Below are positions 13,472-21,088 of a DNA stretch of 21,088 nt, piece after piece. Origin of the DNA: JACCYQ01 sp036675565. GTDB lineage: Bacteria > Bacteroidota > Bacteroidia > Chitinophagales > Chitinophagaceae. The notes beneath the pieces are model-generated. The model saw only the letters and a list, made by a program, of their open reading frames with translations. It was not told the DNA's origin and ran no database searches. A program made the position numbers and the translations under genes. The number at the start of each line of letters is the position of its first letter. Within the stretch, counting starts at the first letter, position 1. The stretch spans positions 1 to 21,088 of the forward strand of contig JAKFER010000203.1 in the NCBI GenBank assembly GCA_036675565.1, in the 5' to 3' direction.

Positions 13472-16282
13472 ATGGAATACAGTTTCAGGGAAATAGAAAA
13501 AAAATGGCAGCAAAATTGGAAACAGGATAAAGTTTACCATGTATCCAATCAATCTTCCAAACCCAAAATGTATGTGTTGGATATGTTCCCCTATCCAAGC
13601 GGAGCGGGTTTGCATGTAGGTCACCCGCTGGGTTATATTGCATCGGATATTTTTAGCCGGTATAAACGTTTGCAGGGTTATAATGTTTTGCATCCAATGG
13701 GATTTGATGCTTTCGGTTTACCGGCAGAGCAATATGCAATCGATCATGGAATACATCCCGCCATTTCAACGGATCAGAACATTCAGAATTTTAAAGATCA
13801 ATTACATAATATTGGTTTCTCCTATGACTGGAGCCGTGAAATTAAAACCAGCGATCCTGATTATTATAAATGGACGCAATGGATTTTTCTCCAACTGTTT
13901 AATAGCTGGTATAACCGGGCATCACAAAAAGCAGAAAGCATAACAGGTTTAATCAGAATATTTGAAAAGGAAGGTAATGGCCAATATCCTTTTCCAAATG
14001 ATCGATTTCGTATTTCATCAACAGGCAGTCATACATTTTCTGCAAATGAATGGAAAGCATTTGGCGAAGAAGAAAGAATGCATATTTTGATGGAATACCG
14101 GTTAGCTTATTGCGGAATTGGTGAAGTGAACTGGTGCGAGGCGTTAGGAACTGTTTTAGCGAACGATGAAGTGGTGAATGGGGTAAGTGAAAGAGGTGGG
14201 CACCCTGTAGTTAAAAAGAAATTACGTCAATGGTACCTGCGGATCACTGAATATGCTGATCGTTTATTAAAAGGATTGCAGACGGTGGATTTTACCGATG
14301 CCATGAAAGAAATGCAAAGCAACTGGATCGGTAAAAGCAGTGGCGCGGAAATAGATTTTGCAATCCAGGATCACCCTGATCAAAAATTAAAAGTTTATAC
14401 AACCAGGCCCGATACCATTTTTGGTGTTGACTTCATGGTGCTTGCACCAGAACACAGTTTGGTTGATTTGATAACAACACCAGGTCAAAAAAAGGCGGTA
14501 GAAGAATATATTCATTTTGTGCAAAGCCGCAGTGAAAGAGAGCGGATGGCAGAAAAAAAGATCAGTGGTGTATTTACCGGCGCCTTTGCATTGAATCCTT
14601 TTGATGGCCGCCAGATCCCGGTCTGGATATCAGAATATGTTTTGGCTGGTTATGGAACCGGTGCCATCATGGCTGTTCCATCAGGTGATGAGCGGGATCA
14701 CAAGTTTGCAGATCATTTTAATATTCCCATCACCAATATTATAGGAGATCATTATAACGGTATAGAAGCCAATCCCACTAAAGATGCGATTTTGCAAAAC
14801 AGTGGATTTCTGAAAGGTATTTCCATGCGGGAAGCATTGGAGCTTGTTATTGATAAACTGGAAGAACAAAAGATCGGAACCCGGAAAGTGAATTTTAAAA
14901 TGCGGGATGCTGCGTTTAGCCGTCAGCGTTATTGGGGCGAACCGTTTCCTATAACCTGGAAAAACGGCATTGCATATCCTTTGGATGAAAGCAAATTACC
15001 CGTTATTCTTCCATCCATGGATGAAATCAAACCTGGTAAGGATGGGGAAGGCCCTTTGAGTAATAATGAAGAATGGATCAACAGTGATTTTTTTGAAGGA
15101 GGGCATGCAGAATCATCTACCATGCCGGGTTATGCAGGCAGTAGCTGGTATTTTTTACGCTATATGGACCCGGTAAATGATAAAGCATTTTGCGATCGTA
15201 CCATAGCTGATTATTGGGGGCAGGTTGATCTTTACATTGGTGGTACGGAACATGCAGTGGGTCATCTTTTATATAGTCGCATGTGGACAAAGGCATTGTT
15301 TGATTTAGGCCACATCGGTTTTGATGAACCATTTAAAAAATTATTGAACCAGGGAATGATCCAGGGTTCTTCAAGGTTTGTTTATCGTGTACATGGAACC
15401 AACCAGTTTGTTTCTTTTGGTTTAAAAGATCAGTACCAGGTAGATGCTATTCACGTGGATGTCAATTTTGTTGATGGACTGGTACTTGACCAGCAAGCTT
15501 TCAGGAAATGGAAGGCAGAATATGTAAATGCTGAATTTATTTTGGAAGATGGTGTTTATATCTGTGGTGCTGAAGTAGAAAAAATGTCGAAGTCAAAATT
15601 CAATACGGTTAACCCGGATGACATTGTTGAAAAATATGGCGCCGATACTTTTCGCATGTATGAAATGTTTTTAGGTCCCATTGATCAAAGCAAACCCTGG
15701 GATACTAAAGGCATTGAAGGTGTTCACCGGTTTTTGAAAAAATGCTGGCGCTTATTTATGGATGATGCAAAAGGTTTGATCGTAACGGATGATCAGCCTG
15801 CTCCTGCTGAATTAAAAATTCTGCATAAAACGATTCGCAAAATTGAAGAAGATACCGAACGATTTTCCTTTAATACTGCAGTCAGCACATTTATGATCGC
15901 TGTAAATGAATTGGGCGAATTAAAGTGCCATAAAAAGGAAATTTTATTGCCGTTATTGGTATTGCTTACGCCTTATGCGCCGCATATTGCAGAAGAATTA
16001 TACCAGCATTTAAAAAAGTCTGATGCTAAACTTGGACATGCCACCATTCTTGATATGCCATGGCCTGCATGGGATCAAAAATATTTGGTTGAAAGCAGTA
16101 AAGAATACCCCATCAGCATTAATGGAAAATTGAGAACAACTATGGTTATTTCATTGGATGCTTCACAATCGGAAGTGGAAACCATGGTGCTCGCAAATGA
16201 GGTTGTACAAAAGTGGGTAGAAGGTAAATCACCCAAAAAAATAATTTTTGTCAAAAATAAAATGGTGAACCTGGTTTTGTAA
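13472..16282 (+). CDS. leuS: Leucine--tRNA ligase
   Basis: LeuRS charges tRNA-Leu in the cytoplasm. The 936-residue product is longer than the roughly 860 of E. coli. The class I motifs are HVGH (48-51) and KMSKS (704-708), and the editing domain carries TTRPDT (310-315). Two regions explain the length. One is an insertion of about 60 residues after FNSWYNRASQKA, before LMEYRLAYCG. The other is a long leucine-specific segment between LLNQGMIQGSS and the KMSKS loop. The zinc-domain Cys pair of E. coli is replaced (SERGGHPV). These traits fit Bacteroidota LeuRS. The ATG at 13472 matches the family start (EYSFREIEKKWQ); a TTG at 13436 does not. Confidence 0.98.
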   Translation: MEYSFREIEKKWQQNWKQDKVYHVSNQSSKPKMYVLDMFPYPSGAGLHVGHPLGYIASDIFSRYKRLQGYNVLHPMGFDAFGLPAEQYAIDHGIHPAISTDQNIQNFKDQLHNIGFSYDWSREIKTSDPDYYKWTQWIFLQLFNSWYNRASQKAESITGLIRIFEKEGNGQYPFPNDRFRISSTGSHTFSANEWKAFGEEERMHILMEYRLAYCGIGEVNWCEALGTVLANDEVVNGVSERGGHPVVKKKLRQWYLRITEYADRLLKGLQTVDFTDAMKEMQSNWIGKSSGAEIDFAIQDHPDQKLKVYTTRPDTIFGVDFMVLAPEHSLVDLITTPGQKKAVEEYIHFVQSRSERERMAEKKISGVFTGAFALNPFDGRQIPVWISEYVLAGYGTGAIMAVPSGDERDHKFADHFNIPITNIIGDHYNGIEANPTKDAILQNSGFLKGISMREALELVIDKLEEQKIGTRKVNFKMRDAAFSRQRYWGEPFPITWKNGIAYPLDESKLPVILPSMDEIKPGKDGEGPLSNNEEWINSDFFEGGHAESSTMPGYAGSSWYFLRYMDPVNDKAFCDRTIADYWGQVDLYIGGTEHAVGHLLYSRMWTKALFDLGHIGFDEPFKKLLNQGMIQGSSRFVYRVHGTNQFVSFGLKDQYQVDAIHVDVNFVDGLVLDQQAFRKWKAEYVNAEFILEDGVYICGAEVEKMSKSKFNTVNPDDIVEKYGADTFRMYEMFLGPIDQSKPWDTKGIEGVHRFLKKCWRLFMDDAKGLIVTDDQPAPAELKILHKTIRKIEEDTERFSFNTAVSTFMIAVNELGELKCHKKEILLPLLVLLTPYAPHIAEELYQHLKKSDAKLGHATILDMPWPAWDQKYLVESSKEYPISINGKLRTTMVISLDASQSEVETMVLANEVVQKWVEGKSPKKIIFVKNKMVNLVL

Positions 16283-16285
16283 GTC

Positions 16286-16338
16286 AAAATGAAAAATGTA
16301 AAATTCAAAGAGATTTTACATTTTTCATTTTACCTTTT
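16286..16338. terminator. Bidirectional terminator between leuS and the convergent gene
   Basis: A 19-bp perfect stem (16286-16304 with 16313-16331) encloses an 8-nt loop, 3 nt after the leuS stop and 11 nt from the stop of the minus-strand gene. The stem is very AT-rich with T-runs on both strands, so it can serve both directions. Confidence 0.85.
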
Positions 16339-16342
16339 TAAT

Positions 16343-17407
16343 TTAATCTTCATTTACCTTTTTCACAAACCTAACCATGGCACTGCTTCCTTCAGTGCTT
16401 TCCAGTCTTGCTTCATAACGGTTTCCATTAACGATGGCGACCATATATGAAGTGTTTGGGGGAATGCTTCCCAGGTTTTCGGCTACCATGATCAGTTCAT
16501 TGGTTTTCTGGAGTTCATTAACCGCTAATTTTATTACATAGGCACTACCCAATAAACGGATATGAGAAAAGATGAGGCGGTTATTTAGAAAAAGGGAAAT
16601 GGAATCGCCATCGATTTCTGCATTGTCATAAAAGCGTAATTCAACGGAGTCGCCGCTCAATGGAATTTCAATAGCCAGTTCTTTTTTTCTGCTGGCAAAC
16701 TTTTCTTCAAGTGTGGGTTGTTTAACGGGTATGATCACCCGCTTTTCTTCCTTTACCGGAATTTCCGGAATAAATACCATGTCTTTTGATGGCGCAGGTT
16801 CTCTTACAGGAGCTTCAACAGTTTTTTCTGCTGTTCTTTCTATTACCGGCTGCGGGTTGTTTCTTTTTTGAATGATAGAATTTTCAATACCCGCAATATA
16901 TTCAGGGTCATTGGCGCCTACTAAATAATTGTCAATCACATCATCCCATTCATCAGGGAAATTAATAGGACCCGATTTGTCAAGATGCACTTCACCTTTG
17001 GTCCTTCCATTTTCTTTTGATGCTGTATTGCCATCTAGTTTTAATGTTCTTCCATCAGGACAATTGAAATCAGCTCTTGATAACATGGGTATTTTTCCCG
17101 GTGTGGTTAGTCCCCTCCCGGATTTTTCTTCTATCAATTGATCATCCCACCAAACGGCTTCATTGGTTTCCGCATCAAAGTGACCCTTGATGGTATACCG
17201 GCGATAATGATTAGGGGATTCGTAGTAATAAGAAGTTCCAGTGAGGCTATCACCCTTTAAAATGATCTTTACTTCAACTTTTTTCCTGTCAATTTTGCCT
17301 TGCCAAACACCTGTGATCTGTTGCCCATAGCTGCTGATTGAAAAGCAAACCAGGATGAACAGAAATAATAGTGTTATGGGGATTTTTTTTGCCAGCGTCA
17401 AAGTCAT
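16343..17407 (-). CDS. Unknown secreted protein with C-terminal beta domain
   Basis: The 354-residue product has a Sec signal peptide (basic start, then ITLLFLFILVCFSISSYGQ). Residues about 30-135 form a beta-rich domain beginning ITGVWQGKI and containing KVEVKIILKGDSLTGTSYYY, reminiscent of lipocalin-like or extracellular ligand-binding sheets. A Pro/Glu/Lys-rich linker (about 180-240) follows. A second domain from about 250 has SVELRFYDNAEIDGDSISLF, then NELIMVAENLGSIPPNTS and ends RFVKK; I recall this domain from many Bacteroidota secreted proteins, without a known function. No sorting domain is seen. GAGGA lies about 7 nt before the ATG, a weak Shine-Dalgarno. It is divergent from the tricorn-like protease gene. 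Confidence 0.75.
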   Translation of the reverse strand: MTLTLAKKIPITLLFLFILVCFSISSYGQQITGVWQGKIDRKKVEVKIILKGDSLTGTSYYYESPNHYRRYTIKGHFDAETNEAVWWDDQLIEEKSGRGLTTPGKIPMLSRADFNCPDGRTLKLDGNTASKENGRTKGEVHLDKSGPINFPDEWDDVIDNYLVGANDPEYIAGIENSIIQKRNNPQPVIERTAEKTVEAPVREPAPSKDMVFIPEIPVKEEKRVIIPVKQPTLEEKFASRKKELAIEIPLSGDSVELRFYDNAEIDGDSISLFLNNRLIFSHIRLLGSAYVIKLAVNELQKTNELIMVAENLGSIPPNTSYMVAIVNGNRYEARLESTEGSSAMVRFVKKVNED

Positions 17408-17443
17408 TAAAGAGTCCTCAGCACATGTAAACGAAATTAAGTC

Positions 17444-17462
17444 GGGATTATTTTATTATCCC
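17444..17462. promoter_or_regulatory. Operator-like inverted repeat between divergent genes
   Basis: GGGAT and ATCCC form a dyad with 9 nt between, with two more pairs inside after one mismatch. It lies 16 nt upstream of the tricorn -7 element and 37 nt from the divergent start codon. It could bind a regulator; a chance match is also possible. Confidence 0.3.
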
Positions 17463-17477
17463 AGTATACGTGCTCTA

Positions 17478-17485
17478 TAGTTTTG
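17478..17485 (+). promoter_or_regulatory. Candidate -7 element (TAnnTTTG) for the tricorn-like gene
   Basis: TAGTTTTG is an exact TAnnTTTG match, preceded by TA to give TATAGTTTTG. The predicted transcript start near 17490 gives a leader of about 95 nt. No -33 TTTG is seen. Confidence 0.45.
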
Positions 17486-17585
17486 TTAAAGCCCGGATTA
17501 CAGCTGAAATTAAATCCTTACTTTTTTTATCAGCGGTATTGGCCTGAAGTAATTCAGTAGTAAATTGAATATTAAAAGCTGCTTA

Positions 17586-20500
17586 ATGAAAAATTCAATT
17601 TTCTTTATTTACTTGATATGCTGTGGGTTGATTTCAAATGCACAAAATGCAGAAGCCTATTTTCTTTCACAGCCTGCGCTTACACCTGATGGTCAACAAG
17701 TGGTCTTTAGTTTTGAAGGTGACCTTTGGAAAGCAAATGTCAATGACGGACAAGCCAGCCGGTTAACGGCCATGCAAGGTTATGAAACGGGTGCCAAAAT
17801 TTCTCCAGACGGTAAATGGATATCATTTACCGGCCGGCAGTTTGGCAATGCAGATGTTTATGTGATGCCCGTAAATGGAGGAGAAGTTAAACAGGTTACA
17901 TTTCACAGTGCCAGCGATGAAGTAAGCAGTTGGGGATGGGATAGTAAAACGATTTATTTTACCAGCAACCGCTATAGCCGGATGTCTGGATTTACAGTGA
18001 GCCGTACCGGGGGAACGCCGCAAAAGATCTTTGGCGATTATTTTTTTCAATATGATCATAACCTTGTTGAACACCCGAAAACAGGGGAGATATTTTTTAG
18101 TGATACCTGGGAAAGCAGTTTTCAGCAACATCGTAAAAGATATAAAGGAGCGTTTAATCCCGACATTCAATCATACAATACAAAAACGAAGCAGTTAAAA
18201 AAATATACAGATTGGGAAGGGAAGGATTTTCATACTACCATCGATCAGAATGGTAATATTTATTTTATTTCTGATGAAGCTAATGGCCAGTATAATTTGT
18301 ATACCATAAAAGATGGCAAAAAAACTTCACTCACAAAATTTAATACATCCATCAAAGCCCCTTCCGTTAATGGAAATGGCGGTTATATTGTTTTTGAAAA
18401 GGACTACCAGCTGTGGTTGTATAATGTGAAAAATGACAAGTCGGAAAAGATCAGCATTTCAGTGATCCGGAATAGTATTTTACCACAAGACCGCGATTTT
18501 AATGTGAAAGGAAACATTACCGATTATGATATTTCTCCGGATGGAAAAAAAATGGCATTTACATCAAGAGGTGAGATTTTTGTCAGTGACCTGGAGGGGA
18601 AATTTATTCAACAGGTAAATAAGGGTTCTGCAGAAAGAGCCCTGGAAATTAAATGGTTGTCCGATAACAAAACGCTTTTATTCAATCAAACAAAGCATGG
18701 TTATCTTAACTGGTATACCATAGCTGCCGATGGTTCAGGGAAATTGAAAGAATTGACAAATGATTTGCAGAATAATCGTGCCATTGCTTTAAACAAAAAA
18801 AGAACACAAGCTGTTTACCTGGGTGGACGAAATGAAGTCAGGTTTATCGATTTAAAAAATTTCCAGGATAAATTGGTGGTGAGAGATGAGATCTGGGGTT
18901 TTCAAAACAGTTCACCAGGTTTTTCACCCAATGATGAATACATCGTATTTACTGCATATAGAAATTTTGAGCAGGATGTTATGATCCATCATATCAAACA
19001 AAACAAAACCATCAACCTGACCAACACCGGAATTACCGAATCCGGTCCCATCTGGTCGCCGGATAATAAATATATTTATTTCCATTCTTCACGTCTCAAA
19101 GCATCTTACCCCATGGGTATGCAGAATCCAAAGATCTATCGATTGCCTTTGGAAAAACTGGATGCTCCATTTCATTCAGATAAGTTTGATGAACTATTTA
19201 CTGTAGATAAAAAAGATACAACAGCAAAAAAGGATTCTGCTGTTAATAATGCGGCAACAGAATCAAATGAACCCGTGGTTATTGACCTGGAAAATATTAT
19301 GGAAAGATTGGACCAGGTGAGTCCGCCTTTTGGTTCCCAATACCTGCAATATGTGTATCATAAAGGAGATAAGACAACCGTATTTTATACCAGCAATCAT
19401 GGTGAAGGGAAAAATGCATTGTGGAAAACCGTTTACCAGCCATTTGAAACAACAAAAACAGAAAAGATTACAGGTGCTGAAGGTGCTTTCGGTTTTGATA
19501 TCAGAACCTCGGGCGATAAATTGTTTGTATTATTCAGCGGTAATATTTCAAAGCTGAATATTGAACAAAATAAAGTTGAACCAATTGCTATTGCACATAC
19601 ATTCAGACGAAACCTGCAGCAGGAATTTGAACAGGTATTTGAAGAAACATGGGCACAGGTGCAGGAGAATTTTTATGATGAAAAATTTCATGGAATAGAT
19701 TGGATAAGTATAAAAAAATACTACCAGCAATTTGTTCCAAAGATCAATAACCGGGCAGATCTTCGGGTATTGCTAAACGATATGTTGGGCGAATTAAATT
19801 CCTCTCACCAGGGATTTAGTTCTACAGGTATGGAAGAAACTACAGCTTTAACCAATCAAACAATGGAGACGGGAATTGTTTTTGAAAATGCTGATCCATT
19901 TAAAGTAAAATACATCGTAAACAGGAGCAATGCAGATAAAAAGGGAATTGATATAAAACCAGGCGATGTACTTGCTAAAGTAAATGGTATTGCAATTGAT
20001 AAGAATATGGATCGCAATTATTATTTCACTCAGCCATCCATTGATAAGGAGTTGAAACTTACATTTAACCGGAATGGTAAAATGATCGATGTAAAAATTC
20101 ATCCACAATCTTCTTTAATAAACCATTTTTACGATGAATGGATTGATGCTAACCAGAAACGAGTGGATGAAAAATCAAATAAAAAGATTGCATATACTCA
20201 TATGAAAAATATGGGATCGGGTGAGTTGGAAAGCTTCCTGGTAGACATGACAAAAGAACTGAATGAAAAAGATGCGCTGATACTGGATTTACGATATAAC
20301 ACAGGCGGCAATGTGCATGATGAAGTAATTAATTTCCTGAGCCAGCGTTCATATCTCAAATGGAAATACCGCGAAGGACAATTTACAAAACAACCCAATT
20401 TTGCACCTTCTGATAAACCGATTGTGCTATTGATCAATGAACAATCTTTAAGCGATGCTGAAATGACCGCACAGGGTTTTAAAGAACTTAAACTGGGGAA

Positions 20501-20735
20501 AATAATTGGTAATGAAACCTACAGGTGGATCATTTTTACCAGTGGTGTTGGATTGGTTGATGGATCATTTGTGCGCATGCCGTCATGGGGTTGTTATACG
20601 TTGGATGGTAAAGACCTGGAAATGACCGGTGTGGCGCCTGACATTACTGTAATAAACAGTTTTGAAGATAAATTAACCGGTAAGGATCCGCAACTTGACC
20701 GGGCAATAGAGGAAATAAAAAAGCAGTTGAAATAA
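17586..20735 (+). CDS. Tricorn-like S41 family peptidase with beta-propeller and PDZ domain
   Basis: The 1049-residue product has a Sec signal peptide (SIFFIYLICCGLISNAQ). From about 25 to 520 it carries repeated PD40-type propeller blades (ALTPDGQQVVFS, KISPDGKWISFT, DISPDGKKMAFT, GPIWSPDNKYIYFH). A short linker rich in Asp, Lys and Thr follows near 540-560. The tricorn core domain contains SSH (739-741), matching the catalytic Ser-His pair. A PDZ domain spans about 755-840. The S41 core has SLSDAE with the nucleophile S956, then GNETYRWIIFTSG, and LEMTGVAPDI with the likely catalytic E1012. It probably degrades peptides in the periplasm. The start at 17586 is the first ATG; a TTG at 17565 is in frame but would only extend the signal peptide. 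Confidence 0.94.
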   Translation: MKNSIFFIYLICCGLISNAQNAEAYFLSQPALTPDGQQVVFSFEGDLWKANVNDGQASRLTAMQGYETGAKISPDGKWISFTGRQFGNADVYVMPVNGGEVKQVTFHSASDEVSSWGWDSKTIYFTSNRYSRMSGFTVSRTGGTPQKIFGDYFFQYDHNLVEHPKTGEIFFSDTWESSFQQHRKRYKGAFNPDIQSYNTKTKQLKKYTDWEGKDFHTTIDQNGNIYFISDEANGQYNLYTIKDGKKTSLTKFNTSIKAPSVNGNGGYIVFEKDYQLWLYNVKNDKSEKISISVIRNSILPQDRDFNVKGNITDYDISPDGKKMAFTSRGEIFVSDLEGKFIQQVNKGSAERALEIKWLSDNKTLLFNQTKHGYLNWYTIAADGSGKLKELTNDLQNNRAIALNKKRTQAVYLGGRNEVRFIDLKNFQDKLVVRDEIWGFQNSSPGFSPNDEYIVFTAYRNFEQDVMIHHIKQNKTINLTNTGITESGPIWSPDNKYIYFHSSRLKASYPMGMQNPKIYRLPLEKLDAPFHSDKFDELFTVDKKDTTAKKDSAVNNAATESNEPVVIDLENIMERLDQVSPPFGSQYLQYVYHKGDKTTVFYTSNHGEGKNALWKTVYQPFETTKTEKITGAEGAFGFDIRTSGDKLFVLFSGNISKLNIEQNKVEPIAIAHTFRRNLQQEFEQVFEETWAQVQENFYDEKFHGIDWISIKKYYQQFVPKINNRADLRVLLNDMLGELNSSHQGFSSTGMEETTALTNQTMETGIVFENADPFKVKYIVNRSNADKKGIDIKPGDVLAKVNGIAIDKNMDRNYYFTQPSIDKELKLTFNRNGKMIDVKIHPQSSLINHFYDEWIDANQKRVDEKSNKKIAYTHMKNMGSGELESFLVDMTKELNEKDALILDLRYNTGGNVHDEVINFLSQRSYLKWKYREGQFTKQPNFAPSDKPIVLLINEQSLSDAEMTAQGFKELKLGKIIGNETYRWIIFTSGVGLVDGSFVRMPSWGCYTLDGKDLEMTGVAPDITVINSFEDKLTGKDPQLDRAIEEIKKQLK

Positions 20736-20828
20736 TAAATTTTTCAGTTGACTTTTTATTAAAAAAAGAACTAAAATTCATTATATATGTAGCGATTTCT
20801 GGCTGCATTTTTCAATTAACTTTATAGC

Positions 20829-21088
20829 ATGGCAAAGGATATCATATCATTATTAAAAAAACACCAGCAGGATTTTCACCCGGTAGTGGATTTTAATCTG
20901 GCTACTGAAAAATTATTATTGCTTGATTTTACCGGTGAAAATAATGAACTGAAAGAGGGTGTTTTAGAAAAAACGGAGGAGTTTACACATTACCTGAACG
21001 ACCGCTTAAAAGCGGCTGGCGCCAGGTATGGTATTGGAGGATATGGGGAACATCGGGTTGTATACAGCCGGAGTAAAGTGTTTGACAG
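20829..21088 (+). CDS. Probable M23-type peptidoglycan metallopeptidase, N-terminal fragment
   Basis: Only 86 complete codons are visible; the gene runs off the window. It begins MAKDIISLLKKHQQDFHPVV and contains ARYGIGGYGEHRVVYSRSKVF near the cut. From memory, this opening precedes the zinc-binding core of a Bacteroidota M23-family (LytM-type) protein, but no catalytic residue is inside the window, so the function is a recollection of the family pattern. There is no signal peptide in the visible part. The gene lies 93 nt after the tricorn-like gene. That gap holds only AT-rich sequence, with a one-mismatch -7 element and no clear terminator, so cotranscription is possible. Confidence 0.65.
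   Translation, partial: MAKDIISLLKKHQQDFHPVVDFNLATEKLLLLDFTGENNELKEGVLEKTEEFTHYLNDRLKAAGARYGIGGYGEHRVVYSRSKVFD

Noticed and set aside
17823..18170. 115-codon open frame antisense to the tricorn-like gene
   Set aside because: It is a shadow of the propeller-coding region, with no domain or promoter.
1..21088. CRISPR arrays, tRNA or rRNA genes, insertion sequences, phage or defence genes
   Set aside because: I looked for spaced direct repeats, transposase-like proteins, tRNA-like structures and nuclease/defence motifs and found none; the content is housekeeping and secreted proteins.

Overview
The window reads as chromosomal housekeeping DNA from a member of the Bacteroidota, most likely the Chitinophagaceae or a close relative. 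The evidence is an AT-rich composition; a type IX secretion (T9SS) sorting domain on the first protein; Bacteroidota-typical families (DUF3098, a DUF3108 protein, an S41 tricorn-like peptidase and a long LeuRS); start codons that almost all lack a Shine-Dalgarno sequence; and exact TAnnTTTG (-7) promoter elements ahead of several genes. Seventeen genes are visible. The first and last are cut by the window edges. There are no rRNA or tRNA genes, CRISPR arrays, insertion sequences or phage genes, and no stretch longer than 300 bases lacks a gene.

Layout. 1-2580 (+) is the 3' part of a secreted PQQ-type sugar dehydrogenase carrying a T9SS sorting domain, closed by a terminator that ends against the next start codon. 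2643-4334 (+) holds rsmA and a D-2-hydroxyacid dehydrogenase. 4394-4973 (+) is greA with a leader made of a -7 element, an intrinsic terminator and a consensus Shine-Dalgarno. 5107-6046 (+) holds a HIT hydrolase and an unknown secreted protein. 6050-6610 (-) is ruvC, which starts with TTG and is divergent from 6630-8427 (+), a flippase-like membrane protein overlapping a DUF3108 protein. 8458-13252 (-) is a same-strand run read as ftsX, DUF3098, terminator, uppP, small putative lipoprotein, UMF1-type MFS transporter and metallo-beta-lactamase-fold hydrolase. 13472-16282 (+) is leuS, ended by a bidirectional terminator. 16343-17407 (-) is an unknown secreted protein, divergent from the tricorn-like S41 protease at 17586-20735 (+). 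From 20829 (+) runs the start of a probable M23-type peptidase.

The genes serve translation (rsmA, leuS), transcript elongation (greA), recombination (ruvC), envelope and division (ftsX, uppP, probable M23) and secreted functions. I found no previously undescribed multi-gene system. The most interesting signals are regulatory. The greA leader resembles in layout the terminated greA leader (GraL) of E. coli. The only consensus Shine-Dalgarno in the window belongs to greA. Terminator hairpins lie close upstream of rsmA, greA and uppP. The rsmA transcript may be leaderless.
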